64,000 bases of DNA from Liolophura sinensis (Eukaryota; Mollusca; Polyplacophora; Chitonida; Chitonidae), in NCBI RefSeq assembly GCF_032854445.1, contig NC_088304.1:5206001-5270000 (forward strand), given 5' to 3'. The notes under the pieces were generated by a model. It was not told the origin of the DNA and ran no database searches. It was given only the letters and a program-made list of their open reading frames with translations. Position 1 is the first letter of the stretch. Each line of letters begins with the position of its first letter. Both the position numbers and the translations under genes were made by a program. Below are positions 1-12,865 of this stretch, piece by piece.

Positions 1-3000
1 GGAGATATCCACTTCCAAACAGAAGAAGTTCAGTCTGGTGACATTTGTAGACACGCCAGGTCTGGTCGATGGTGACATGAAGTACCCGTTTGATGTCAAT
101 CAATCCATTCTCTGGCTGGGTACGTCCTACTTCATAGGACATGACCTTCATTGAATTTGTCCTTGAAAATTTTCAATTTTGGGTCGATGTAACTCAGTAT
201 TTGTTCTAATGAATTAAACCACCGCCCATGGCCAGGTAGTTTGAGCTAAACCTCTGTGAGCTGGATTCAAACTTCCGCCCTTGGCCATGTGGTTTGAGCT
301 AAACCTCTGTGAGCTGGATTCAAACTTCCGCCCTTGGCCAGGTAGTTTGAGCTAAACATCTGAGAGCTGGATTCAAACTTCCGCCCTTGGCCATGTGGTT
401 TGAGCTAAACATCTGAGAGCTGGATTCAAACTTCCGCCCTTGGCCATGTGGTTTGAGCTAAACATCTGAGAGCTGGATTCAAACTTCCGCCCTTGGCCAT
501 GTGGTTTGAGCTAAACCTCTGCGAGCTGGATTCAATCTTCCGCCCTTGGCCAGGTAGTTTGAGCTAAACATCTGAGAGCTGGATTCAAACTTCCGCCCTT
601 GGCCATGTGGTTTGAGCTAAACCTCTGTGAGCTGGATTCAAACTTCCGCCCTTGGCCATGTGGTTTGAGCTAAACATTTGCGAGCTGGATTCAAACTTCC
701 GCCCTTGGCCATGTGTTTTGAGCTAAACCACTTGTTCAAAACTGGTTTAAGATTTAATACCAAATTTAAGGTTAAGCCAAGTCAATTTTACACTTGAACT
801 TAAAAAAATTGTGTAACATTATATTAAATATGAACTGAAACTGCGGCTGTTATACTTTGTCTTTGGAGAACTGTATTGGTTGCAGAGTTTGGCTAATAAT
901 TTTAAAGGTAAAGTTTGACTTAATTATGGTATTGCCTTGTACACCTTTGAACAGCTGGGCGCTGTATTCAACCTGTAACCTCATAGTAACTTCAGAAGAG
1001 ACCAGTCATGCATATCCTGCCTTATTAGTGCCCTACCCAGGAACAAAAACTTAATACTGGAAAGGTGTACACAAACTACAAACCCTTGATGGTAGAATGC
1101 ATTTGCCTACTCACACATTACTCCAAATCTGAATTCATTTAGTAAATAGCTTATACAATCTTGCAATCTTGGCTATTACATTTGACCTCTAGAATTACTA
1201 ATCCGGTTTTAATACATATTATCATTTGTGTTGAAGTAGAATTGTGTCTCTGATTGCAGGTGATCTGGCTGACCTCATCTTTGTTTTCTTTGACCCAATT
1301 GGTCAAGCCTTGTGTAAGAGAACCCTAAACCTGGTAGAGAAGCTGAACGACAAACATGCTGACAGAATGAAGTTTTACCTGAGTAAGGCTGACGAGGCAG
1401 GACATGAGAGTGACAGACAGGTGAGAAGGGAGATAACTTGTGACGTCAAGTTTGCCCAGGCTAATTTGAGAATTTTGACTCTCTCATGGAAACTGTATGT
1501 TATCATTTTGGTGCCAAGGTTATCTTCAAATGTGTAATAGATAACATTGATATTGACTCTTGGGGTAAGTTAAATACAACTTATGCATCACATTAAATAA
1601 CAGGGAATTTAAGTAGAATCATGTTTGTGGCATTTTATTCTGATCTAATGGAATTTGTACAATCATCACCAAGAATCAAAAGAAGGAAAAATTGTAAATT
1701 CAGCAGATTTAGTGCTTATTAATTATCTTAATAAGCTTATCCAATTTAAACACATGGAGGCTCTTATTACTCTAATGCCAATTAGTCTTCAAGCTTGTCA
1801 TGTACAAAGTGCTCATCCTTCAAAGATGGGAGAAATGAGGGGAGAGGTATCTTAAATTCAGTTGATTATGTGGATATTGATCACCTTAATGACCATTTGA
1901 AGTAAAACTATACAGGTTAACATTTAATTCATTAGGGTTTTCCTTGTGCTTGAGACCATGGTGGTGTGGTGTGCATAAAGTTTGCTGGAGTCCACTTGCC
2001 ATCCATCAGTATAGCATGTCACATTTGGAAGAGTGCACCAGTAACTTGCCAGAGGTTGGAAGTTTACTCTGGACAGTCCGGTTTCCTCCACCACACCAAA
2101 CGAACTTGTTCTCACACATCAAGGTCAAAATTTGTCTTTAGTATGACCAATTAAATAAACATGTTTTCGAATGACCTGTTCACAGAGGGTTATGATGCAG
2201 ATAGTCCAGGAGCTGTGTAAGAGGCCGGGTTTGAACCGCACAGGCTTCGACATGCCCACCATTTATATCCCTAATGCAGCATCAAAGGTGAGAGCAAGAG
2301 ATCAAATCCAGCTTCGGCCAAATGGTAAAAATTTTTACCCTCTTGGGAACCAGTCTTACACAGCAGTCCTAATGCTGGTGTAAGACCATGCTATGTAAGA
2401 TGTAAGCCCATCTTACAAAGCAGTCGTAATGCTGGTGCAATGACTATGGTAAAGAAATATGTCACCATGGTAAATGCACTTGACACAGCATGAAAGTTTC
2501 ATAAGAAAGGTTCTGGGGTTCATTGATTGACATTCATAATGTCCCGAAAGACAAAAATAAATCCACAGAAGTCTTTGTCTGTGCAGGAAACATAATATGA
2601 AGTTACATCTAAGTGAACTGTGATATTTTGTGGAAATTTTAGACGTGACAAAAATGGTAATTTGAACTTCTGAAGTAATGTATGCAATTTAAGAATGTGA
2701 CAAATAATATATCTTTATGTGGTGGTAATTAAGTTTGTAAAATTTCTTTAAAAAAAAAAAATTCACTATTCACTGCTCTTTCAACCCACACATAATATCA
2801 TTATTATTCATTATTCTCCTGAAGAAACTAGATTTGAATATCACTTATGAAGGTTTGTTGTTGTTGTAGTCGCGTTGTGCCAATCAGATTGAAGATGTGT
2901 GTAAAGACATTGAGAAAACCATCAACCAGACAATACAGAACACTCTTAACACCCTGGAGAGGGACTGTAACCAGATTGCGCAGCTTGTGGATGAGCGTTT

Positions 3001-3427
3001 AGAAAAGGACAGGTGAGTGACGCACAGGTGGAACTGATATTACATCTTGTGTGGAGATTATCAACCTTACCTTACAAAAAACAATGGCAATAAGCCAGAT
3101 AACTGTTTCGAAAATAAGCAAAAGCATTGTCATTTATGCCTAGGGTACAACATTACAGTCTTCGGCGATGGCCAATCATTCAACTCAAATCAAGTTTCTT
3201 ATGTATTTTTCAAAATTTTCGACTTGAATCTGTCCTTGAAGAAATGTAAAGTCTCAGACTTCACAACGAGTGGAATAAGACACAGTTTGCTGAACTAAGT
3301 GTAACTGCCGAGGGGCATAATGCTTAAACCCTGTCATGTGGATTTGTTTGTCTCGATCACGTGCACTGTAAATAGCTATCTAGATTACATGATTAAAATC
3401 ATAGAAAACCATGGAACACTCCAAGGT

Positions 3428-3481
<54 letters not shown>

Positions 3482-6400
3482 TTTATTTCATTTTTTAGAT
3501 TTTTCATGTTATGCCTCCCACTGTTTTTTTTTTTTTTCTCGCAGAAAAAATTATCTGCTTTTGAACAGTCTTGTTGTGGCTGTGAGTCTCTCATATTCGA
3601 CAAGTGACCTAAGCAGAGTTTTTGTTGTTATTTCAGCATAGCCTGTGCGTCTAACCTGCGTGCTCGTGTGCGCGGCTTCGTGTACGGCTTCGCGGGGCTG
3701 ATGATCCCACTCCTCCTCCTCCTTACCTACCTCATCAGCACCTCCCACAAAGTCCTCAGGCCCCTCCTCGGACAGAATCTCGTGGACACCCTCGGCATTT
3801 ATCTGGTGATTTAACATTGTCACACACCGGCCCTCTAAACTCATGAATCAACAGTGATAACTATACTAGTGACTACAGTAACAATACCAGTGTCTGTGAA
3901 TGAAGTTATTCTGGCTGATGTTAGATGCTATGTGCTTGGGCAGGTGTTTGGAAGGTAGAATGATAGCCTACTGGGAAAATATAAATTTTAGCACTAGAAG
4001 TAATATCTGATAACATTTATTTGCCTCCAGAAATGCCTTTTTTGTGGTCGAAAATTTAGGTCATTTAGGGTAGGTAGAAAGCATCTTTGCTCTGTGTGGC
4101 ACAAGATTTGTTTCCCTTGGTAGAGGACTGCTATTTTACCATTGAAATTCAAAGAGCTGCATGTGATGATGAAACCATCTTAAAGTCTTAAGCACAAAGT
4201 GAAGATCTTGATACCTTCTGTACCTGCCTATGAAGGCCATGATATAAGACCTCTTAATCTTCATTTTGTCATTATGAATTCTAAATAAATTGTTAGATCT
4301 ACATTTGTATAAAAAACACTTTGTCTGGAACTCAGGCCTAATTTTTATTCAAAGTTTGTTCACATCAATCAAGAATTAAAGTACAGTTGCAAAGTGACAT
4401 CTTCTGAGATAACTTCCATCCAAGATAGACGGCCATTCAGGCATGTTACAGTGCATTCAGTCTATAAGTTCTGAGATAACATCCATCCAAGATAGATGAC
4501 CATTTAGGCATGTTACAGTGCATTCAGTCTATAAGTTATGAGATAACATCCATCCAAGATAGACGGCCATTCAGGCATGTTACAGTGCATTCAGTCTATA
4601 AGTTCTGACATAACATCCATCCAAGATAGACGGCCATTTAGGCATGTTACAGTGCATTCAGTCTATAAGTTCTGAGATGACTTCCATCCAAGATAACATC
4701 CATCCAAGATAGACGGCCATTCAGGCATGTTACAGTGCATTCAGTCTATAAGTTCTGACATAACATCCATCCAAGATAGACAGCCATTTAGGTATGTTAC
4801 AGTGCATTCAGTCTATAAGTTCTGAGATAACATCCATCCTAGATAGACGGCCATTCAGGCATATTACAGTGCATTCAGTCCATTTACCTTGCCATCCATT
4901 CATACTCAAAGTAAAGCTGAATATCAAAATTTTAAAAAGATAAGTAAATCTGCCTCCTTATTTTCCAAAATTCTTGCCTGCCCGACAATTTGAAAATGGT
5001 TGGATACCATGACCTTACTAAGTTTGTTGTGTTTGTGTTTTGACACCAGGGTCCGCTGAGCCGAGCCTGGCGAGCCATCCCGCCCGACTACAGCACACAC
5101 GTCCTCGGAGGCTTCCTCGTGTTCGCCCTCATCCTCCTGCTCCTGGCCAAGTTCTGCTCAAGGTGAATCCTCTCTTCAGTTTTACTTCACTGAGGTTTTC
5201 CCGTCACCTGTAAAATTCTCAGAGTTTTGACAATGTCTTAAGGCCAGAAGAATTGTTAGATACTTGGGTAAAGTGCAGTAGTTTTCCTTTCCGGTTTCCT
5301 CCACCTAGAGATCTGACCAGTCAATTTAGTGAGCGAGTAATGCTGTAATGAAATAAAATTAAATAAATCAGTTCACAAGCTTTATAGAGATAATGCTTGG
5401 AAGTCTTTGGGTTTAAAAAGAAATCTAGAATGTCAGGAAAATTTCTGTTAAAGAATGTAGGGAATGTTGGCTGGGCGTTCTTTCTGTATTGTTTTAGCGT
5501 ATTTTTGGTCTGCATATCCATCGTGTTCATACCAAAAATGTAAATCCCTGGACGTCAGATTTGTTCACCCAGCTCGCAGTACTAGGTGTACAGTTTACTG
5601 GTGATTGTCACATGATAGGGAGATTGTGCTTTGATTATTTCTCCCAGGGTGTTACCTTCTTTTCCTGTTCAGTGTTTAGTGATTGGATGTCTGAAATGAT
5701 GAGTCACATGACACTGCCCCAGTCTGAAAGCTGTGACTGAGAGGTGTTTATCTCTGATTGACAGGTAAATTAGAGTAATACCAGAGAAAATAAATTTTGC
5801 CCCTTCATGGCAATCAACCTCAGGAGTAACCAGTATCTCCTTGCATGGTGCTCTCCCTTAGTCAATGCATTATCTCTGTAAGGAGCTTGAGTGTACAATA
5901 CTCTTTTCTTAAAGTATTTGAATCCTTGAAGAAAATGGAAATTTAGTGTCTAATTTCAATCATTGTGAGTTATGATATTTTATCAACCAATCAATGGTGT
6001 TATGTTACTAGTTGTGAGGTTTTATCAAGCAGTCAGTGCTGTTTTTGTTAAGAGTCATGACATTTTATCAGCAAGTTCTGTCACAAGTCATGATATTTTA
6101 TCACAAGTGATGTTTTATGAACTGGTCAGTGCAGTTTTGTTGTGATGTCATGATGTCCTTTGATGCGGTCAGTGCCATTTTGTTACAAATTGTTGCTTTA
6201 TCAACTGGTCAGTGCTGTTTCGTTGCACGTCCTGATGTTTTATCAACTGGTCAGTGCTGTTTTGTTGCCAGTCCTGATGTTTTATCATATGGTCAGTGCT
6301 GTTTTGTTGCACGTCCTGATGTTTTAACAAATGGTCAGTACTGTTTTGTTACAAATTACAACATTTTCTCAGCCAGCCAATGCTGTTTTGTTGCACGTCC

Positions 6401-8506
6401 TGATGTTTTATCAACTGGTCAGTGCTGTTTTGTTGCACGTCCTGATGTTTTATCATCTGGTCAGTACTGTTTCGTTGCACGTCCTGATGTTTTATCAACT
6501 GGTCAGTGCTGTTTCGTTGCATGTCCTGATGTTTTATCAACTGATCAGTGCTGTTTTGTTGCACGTCCTGATGTTTTATCAACTGGTCAGTGCTGTTTTG
6601 TTGCACATCCTGATGTTTTATCATATGGTCAGTGATGTTTTGTTGCACGTCCTGATGTTTTATCATATGGTCAGTGCTGTTTCATTGCACGTCCTGATGT
6701 TTTATCAACTGGTCAGTACTGTTTTGTTGCACGTCCTGATGTTTTATCATATGGTCAGTACTGTTTTGTTGCACGTCCTGATGTTTTATCAACTGGTCAG
6801 TACTGTTTTGTTGCACGTTCTGATGTTTTATCAACTGGTCAGTGCTGTTTTGTTGCAAGTCCTGATGTTTTATCATATGGTCAGTGCTGTTTTGTTGCAC
6901 GTCCTGATGTTTTATCATATGGTCAGTACTGTTTTGTTACAAATTACAACACTTTCTCAGCCAGCCAGTGCTGTTTTGTTGTCAGTCATGATGTTTTATC
7001 ATATGGTCAGTACTGTTTTGTTACAAATTACAACATTTTCTCAGCCAGCCAGTGCTGTTTTGTTGTCAGTCATGATGTTTTATTATATGGTCAGTACTGT
7101 TTTGTTACAAATTACATTTTCTCAGCCAGCCAGTGCTGTTTTGTTGTCAGTCATGATGTTTTATCATATGATCAGTACTGTTTTGTTACAAATTACAACA
7201 TTTTCTCAGCCAGCCAGTGCTGTTTTGTTGTCAGTCATGATGTTTTATCATATGATCAGTACTGTTTTGTTACAAATTACAACATTTTCTCAGCCAGCCA
7301 GTGCTGTTTTGTTGTCAGTCATGATGTTTTATCATATGGTCAGTACTGTTTTGTTACAAATTACAACATTTTCTCAGCCAGCCAGTGCTGTTTTGTTGTC
7401 AGTCATGATGTTTTATCATATGATCAGTACTGTTTTGTTACAAATTACAACATTTTCTCAGCCAGCCAGTGTTGTTTTTGTTGTCAGTCATGATGTTTTA
7501 TCATATGATCAGTACTGTTTTGTTACAAATTACAACATTTTCTCAGCCAGCCAGTGCTGTTTTGTTGTCAGTCATGATGTTTTATCATATGGTCAGTACT
7601 GTTTTGTTACAAATTACAACACTTTCTCAGCCAGCCAGTGCTGTTTTGTTGTCAGTCATGATGTTTTATTATATGGTCAGTACTGTTTCGTTACAAATTA
7701 CAACACTTTCTCAGCCAGCCAGTGCTGTTTTGTTGTCAGTCATGATGTTTTATCATATGGTCAGTACTGTTTTGTTACAAATTACAACACTTTCTCAGCC
7801 AGCCAGTGCTGTTTTGTTGTCAGTCATGATGGTGTTTAAGCCAGCAGTGCAGTTTTTTTTATTACATGTGATTTATCAGCCCACAATACTGTTTTGTTAC
7901 AGAACCCAGGTGACCTTGTCAAGAAAGCAGAAGCGAACTTTGAATGAAATCCGGGATCATGTGGCCAATACAGTCAAGAGGAAGAAGGTGAGGCTGTTTC
8001 TAGTGTCTTTACATCTGCATACATCTACATCTATCAGCATAATTTGTTTTGACCATAAATTTTGACTTCACCATTAAAACATTTTCGTGAAGGTCTGGTC
8101 TAAAAGAGTAAAATTATTACAGAATTTTGTGAACGTGATCTAAGAATGGAAAAAAGGCTTCATTAAATCTCAGCAGCAAGTGTGAAATGTTAGTGAAACT
8201 GTTTGGACTTAAGATGGTGATCCAGTGTCTAGACTTCCACAACAGTAGACCCAAACGAAATTCCCATCAGCCTGATCTGATATTTCTCTGGTAATTTTTC
8301 GTGTTTCATAAAGGTGTTTCATGTTTTCGTGAATGTTTCTCACTTCCTCCTAAATGTTTTATAGTTTTCCATGAATTTTGGATACTATACACAAATGGGA
8401 AATATGAATGACCCATGGAACCTCACACAAGCTATTTTTTCTTTTTTCACAGGAAACCCTGTACCAAGAGTATCTCCAACAGAGCGTGGCAGACCATGAC
8501 CTTTGA
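1..8506 (+). CDS. Dynamin-superfamily (EHD/sarcalumenin-like) membrane GTPase, C-terminal part
   Basis: Eight exons join in one frame with GT-AG junctions: 1-119, 1260-1420, 2186-2287, 2870-3012, 3637-3805, 5050-5162, 7903-7987 and 8453-8506 (TGA at 8504). They give 314 residues; the 5' end, including the P-loop, is outside the window. Seen: a DTPG switch-II (G3) motif in the first exon, then ADLIFVFFDP, then LSKADE as the G4 (N/T-K-x-D-like) motif in the second exon. A helical stretch follows in exon 4. Two hydrophobic segments follow, one in exon 5 (GFAGLMIPLLLLLTYLI) and one in exon 6 (GFLVFALILLLLAKF), then a basic tail rich in Lys and Arg. The layout DTPG, DLIFVFFD, xKAD matches EHD proteins and sarcalumenin, which bind and remodel membranes. 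The twin membrane anchor suggests an integral membrane protein with the GTPase on one face. I cannot assign an orthologue name; G4 has Ser where EHD has Asn. The gene call is strong, the precise function is not. Confidence 0.85.
222..729. repeat. 53-bp minisatellite, about 9.6 copies (GTPase gene intron)
   Basis: Near-identical 53-bp units run head to tail in the intron between the first two exons of the window. Each contains GGTTTGAGCTAAAC and GAGCTGGATTCAAAC. Variants differ at a few sites (CATGTGG/CAGGTAG, CCTCTGTG/CATCTGAG), which would allow copy-by-copy alignment. Confidence 0.95.
3431..3480. repeat. (TA)n microsatellite
   Basis: About 24 uninterrupted TA units lie in the intron upstream of the first-TM exon. 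They produce Ile-Tyr reading frames on both strands that are not genes. Confidence 0.98.
3637..3805 (+). CDS. GTPase gene exon with first transmembrane segment
   Basis: The acceptor AG ends at 3636 and the donor GT starts at 3806. The exon completes an AGC codon split across the previous intron. It encodes an Arg-rich stretch, then about 20 hydrophobic residues including a run of five leucines, then a hydrophilic loop. The next exon (5050-5162) carries the second hydrophobic segment, so the two could form a hairpin or a two-pass anchor. Confidence 0.8.
4403..4880. repeat. 67-bp minisatellite, about 7 copies (GTPase gene intron)
   Basis: Units of about 67 bp contain ATCCATCCAAGATAGACGGC and TTACAGTGCATTCAGTC. 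One copy near 4674-4700 holds an internal 26-bp partial duplication. The array ends about 170 bp before the acceptor of the exon at 5050. Confidence 0.93.
5960..7836. repeat. 42-bp minisatellite with 84-bp higher-order section (GTPase gene intron)
   Basis: Roughly 44 units of 42 bp fill the intron before the exon at 7903. The first part (to about 6930) is simple 42-bp units with TGATGTTTTATCAACTGGTC. From about 6930 to 7830 two diverged units alternate as an 84-bp higher-order repeat, one unit carrying TTACAAATTACAACATTTTC. The edges before 6115 are degenerate. Because 42 is a multiple of three, frames stay open for hundreds of codons on both strands. No start context or non-repeat protein sequence supports translation. 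Confidence 0.95.
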
Positions 8507-8778
8507 CCTAACTACACCTAACCGAGGATCCACCTTTGATCTTTGTATTGGAGACTTTCAATTGTCTCCCCTTTACGGCAGCTAGTTTACACCATGTTTA
8601 AATGGTCATATTGTGGAATGTTTGATTATCACATTGTAAGGGGTGGGCAGGAGGAAGATGTCCATCAGTCATGAAAATATACGTGATCTGCTAATCATTA
8701 TTATTACATTCATACCATTACTTCTTTCTTACCTCTTGCCCACCCCCTCCTGTTAAAAAGTGAAATAGTCTCTATATC

Positions 8779-8784
8779 AATAAA
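8779..8784 (+). promoter_or_regulatory. Candidate polyadenylation signal of GTPase gene
   Basis: AATAAA lies 273 bases after the TGA stop at 8504-8506. Further AATAAA-like runs occur near 8875-8890, so the true cleavage site cannot be decided from sequence. Confidence 0.45.
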
Positions 8785-11700
8785 AAAAAGTTTACCTGTG
8801 TGAATTGAAGTATTAATTATGAACAGAGTATTTTGATGTCAGAATGAGTATTTTAGTACCATTAAAAAAAAAATAATAAAATAAATAAAAATGAGAAGAC
8901 GAGAAACTTAGGTTTTAAAAAAAAAAATCAGATGATGCGGACTTTAGAGCTTATTAATGCAGGATATATGTACATTTTACATTCTTCTATTGAAATATCT
9001 CCTACCATTAAATACTGTCATACATGCTGATAGTCATTCACTTGCAGTTGAAGAGTGTTGTTTGTATCATTCTGAAAGGTTAATTTGGGTTTCAAAGAGA
9101 TTCCAGGTTTTTACCATGATACCTTTTTTGAACAACTGGATTTTTGAACAATTGGCTGTTTGGTTTTAATGCTGTATGGCCCAAACTTTTAATAGGCTGT
9201 TTTTTTTTTTGTCTTGAGAGGCCAACTTTTGCTTGAGATAAGTACCCTTTGTCTATGCAAGGTCTCGGCGGATTTCTTAATGTTGTGCTAATCCAATGTT
9301 CAGGATGAAAGTTGAATGACCGGTTTCCTGTGTTGATAATGTGAGATGAACCATATGCTTTTTGTGGAGCATTAGAGAGTCCCATCCTGTCGGGGATAGC
9401 CCACCTGCACAATGGTTGTTCACATAACATTGCAACACCTGAAATTCATTGCGTTTTTAGCTCACCTGTGATACAGGCATAGTTGTAACTATTTTGTCCC
9501 TTTCCTTAAAGGCTAGACAGTCGCCTTCTCTTGCCAGTCTGTCCCCCTGAAAGGGCAGGGTGGCAAATGTGGGCATGCAAACAACCAAAGATATGACAAT
9601 AAGACAACCACGCTAAAATGTAGGCCTAATGTATAGTGTCCTGTAGCTATATGTCATTGTGAACTCGCATATGTCCTTGACCTTTATCCTGTATCTGTCC
9701 CCAACAAGGAGCAATGTAAATGTACCAGTTAATGTTCAAACTACCTATAGTTATTAATGGGCTCAAAACGCAATTCACTGGTGCCAGCATAATGTTGAAT
9801 GGTTTCTGAAATGTGTGTTCTTTTTAGGGAAGACAATAACTAGGGGAGACGGTGCTGTTTCAGTTTAGATGGAAGTTTATTTTAATTTCAATATGCAATG
9901 TGGGGTTTTTTTTTTCTGCTTATTTTGGCTGTTGTTAAAAGAAAGAAATCCTGAAATATAATTACTGTAAAATCATTTACCTCTGTGTCATATTTTGCAA
10001 ATTTTGTGCAATCCTTCTTTACACAATGATAAAATCATTACTGTGTGCATTTTTATCATTTTAGTCAATCATCAAAAAGTTAATTGCACTTACCTAAAGC
10101 CTGCCATTAAACATAGCTGTTGCTGTAAAGATGGATTTACAATTTGTTCTTACTGTTATCATAACTCATTACCATTGAAAAATAAAATAAAAATAAAGAA
10201 ATTTAAAAAAGAAAAATAGTTGCATTCCCACCCATGTAATATCCACCACGGTGCATGTTTTGGATTAACAGTTACCTCAAATCTGAGATTAGAAAGCTTT
10301 GTCACATTTTTATTCAAACTGAACAGGGATACAAAAGAGAAAATGAGAAAAGAAATGAGAATGCAAATGCAGGTATTAACTAGTGCCATTTAAGTTTTAA
10401 TTTTCAATTTGAAGGCAGTTCATCACTGCTAAACCAGAAATGTTTTTACTGTTACTGGGGCACTGGTGGGGGCAGGGGAATTTTGCTTTTATTTTTGTAT
10501 TCTAAGTTTTAACACAAATGTTCATCCGTCACAAATTAATGTGATTATGTCGGGAATGTGAACTAAATGAATTCATGTACAAGGCTATATATTTATTGTA
10601 TCATGTCGCATTTTCACATTGAATGAATGAAGCCAGTGTCTCACGCCTAAATTTTTTCAGTCATGAAAGATTTTACCAAGGCAGCAATTTGTTTATGAGC
10701 ATTTTTTGTGTTTATTCTTTTGTCCGTTGGTCATTTTAGTTGGTGCTTTGTCCGATAAAATATAGTAAATAAGTTTGACTTTACAAAAGTGATAGTTAAC
10801 TGATTTTGTTCCCGGTAAAACTTCATTCAGTAAGTGCTGAAATATACATTTATTTGAGTAAAATAAAGAGTACAGTACAACACTGGATTTCATGGATTAC
10901 TCCTTACTATTAAAGCATATTAAAGCCAGTCCCCATCTTGAGGATTCGCTGCAGTAGTCCAGAATCAGTGTGGATCTTGTACGCTGGACATCAAGCCTTC
11001 AAGGTCACACCGCACCATACAGAAAACCATCAAAATCTGCAGTCTTTATACAGGTATGGCTTGATACACAGCGTCATGGCAGGGTGTGCTGGTATGCAGG
11101 TATGCTGGGTACTGCTTGACCCGGTGGTTGGTCTTGTCTGGTGGCTTAGGTATGGAGTTTCAGTGAAGCAGCACTAAATATATACAATGTATGAGTTGTC
11201 ATGGCGACTGGGGAACACTTGTTTCGGTACAATATGAAGCAGTATTCTGCTGCTTTGGGGTGATGTATTACCCTAGCCTCGGCTACACTGATGGGCTTTC
11301 CCTTGACCTGGTGTGAGAAGCTCAGAAAAGGTCGCCAAAAAGTGCGAAGGGTCGCCCCATTACAGTGTTGATGATTCATGGTATACATGTGCCCTCGACT
11401 GTGAACACAAGTGATGCGGAGACTTCAAAACAAACGCGTTCCTAGTATATACAGACCCTCTAAATTAATAGAGTGAATCCCAAGAATGCTAGTTTATATC
11501 TGCAAGTCGCTGTACTTTGCTTGGTCAGTCAGTGACATTTTTGACAGGTTGAAATTAGACCATTCACAATGGTCACAAAGCAGCGTGTATGTACGAGATA
11601 AACTTATTGACAGGATGTAGTAGCTATTGCACATTTGCGCTTGTTGCGACATCCGGCAAAAAGTGGAAGTTGTCTTGCATTTAAATCCCTCATAAATTGA

Positions 11701-12185
11701 GAGAGAGCATGCATGCTTTGGAATATTTGTCGCATCAGGGCGTGAACAATCCGTAGGTCTATTTTCAACAATTTCTGATATTTACTTGAACGTTGAGGCA
11801 GGTAAATATCAAAAATTGTTGAAAAATAGAACACAACGTTTAATTTAATTGAACTACCTTGAATATATGAACGGTTGCAATGAAAACGCAACTGAGATGC
11901 ATATGTTGATTAGCGATTACAACTAACATGGCAATATGGTACACGACTTGAATACACCGGTCTCACTCATTGCCTCTTTGCAACATTCATGAAATTGCCT
12001 GCTTCTCCTTGCATAAATCCATCCTAATTTTATATTTCATCCACTTGTGTAATAAAACAACGATCCGGACTGGTTGTGAAAGCTTTGACCAAGGGTACAT
12101 GAACATCACGCAGAGGCACTGGAAGAGGGAATATACTGAATATCTTTTATCAGAGAAGTCAAAATGTAGATCTGACTTGGTATAT

Positions 12186-12417
12186 AGTAGGGACCGAAGT
12201 GGTTAGCGGCCCAATGATTCATGCAGAAGCCTCCCCCCACTGCGGTAGCTAACAGTTCAAGTCCAGCTCATGCTGGCTCCCTTTGTGGCCATATGTGGGA
12301 TGATCGTGGATTTCCTACGGGTCCTGTCCGGTTTTCTCTTACCATAATGCTGGCCGCCGTATGAATGAAATATTCTTGGTACAGTGTACAACACCAATGA
12401 AATAAAAGTAAAGTAAA
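12186..12417 (+). mobile_element. tRNA-derived SINE, diverged copy
   Basis: It shares the B-box GTTCAAGTCC and the 3' body (CCATAATGCTGGCCGCCGT, then AAATATTCTTGG and ACACCAAT) with the intact copies. The tRNA-like head is degraded. It ends in an AAATAAAAG tail. Confidence 0.8.
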
Positions 12418-12479
12418 CTGTATACAGTGAGACTTAACAAAGGACCGCCAGACAGTCAGTGGGCCTACACGGGCATATA

Positions 12480-12660
12480 CTGTAATTCTTCAACCTTTTA
12501 AGTATTTTTTTCAATGGGATTTATACATCTACAGTTATTACAAAAATGACTGAAAATGATCCGTTTTTGTCATTAAGGTGCAACATTCATAAAACTGCAA
12601 ATTATTTCTCTACACCCCATAAATCTCTCAGAATGTTTGGAAAATATTGGTTGCAGCAAC
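12480..12660 (+). repeat. Unclassified dispersed repeat family A, copy 1
   Basis: This segment starts TGTAATTCTTCAACCTTTTA and ends at AAAATATTGGTTGCAG. Diverged copies with the same order of blocks are at 52136-52300 and 56881-57070, and an inverted partial copy is at 28072-28185. It has no A or B box and no coding capacity, so it may be a short non-autonomous DNA transposon or another SINE type. Confidence 0.65.
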
Positions 12661-12865
12661 GTATGGGGAGACCATAACAAGTCTTGTTGTACACAAAATG
12701 GCCTGTGTATAAGACGACTTACAGTATAGGCCTATTAATGTAAAGAATCTATTCCGTCCTCCAGACGCCCGCGTTCTGTACAAATTCGGTTTCACACTGT
12801 CTACTGTTTTCGCAGTGTTTCCCCCCCCCCCCCCACCAATTCAAATCAAGACGCACTTATAAAGT

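Noticed and set aside
3551-3844. 97-codon minus-strand frame
   Set aside because: It is the antisense shadow of the GTPase exon at 3637-3805.
225-7836. CRISPR-like regular repeats
   Set aside because: These arrays have no unique spacers between repeats, the genes are spliced animal genes and no cas genes are present.
6331-8065. Open frames of up to 502 codons rich in QLVSAVLLHVLMFY
   Set aside because: They are read from the 42-bp minisatellite inside an intron, are open because the period is a multiple of three, and the opposite strand is open as well.
9092-9430. 112-codon minus-strand frame
   Set aside because: I recognise no domain, codon use looks like noncoding sequence, no splice partners are evident, and it lies in the intergenic region.
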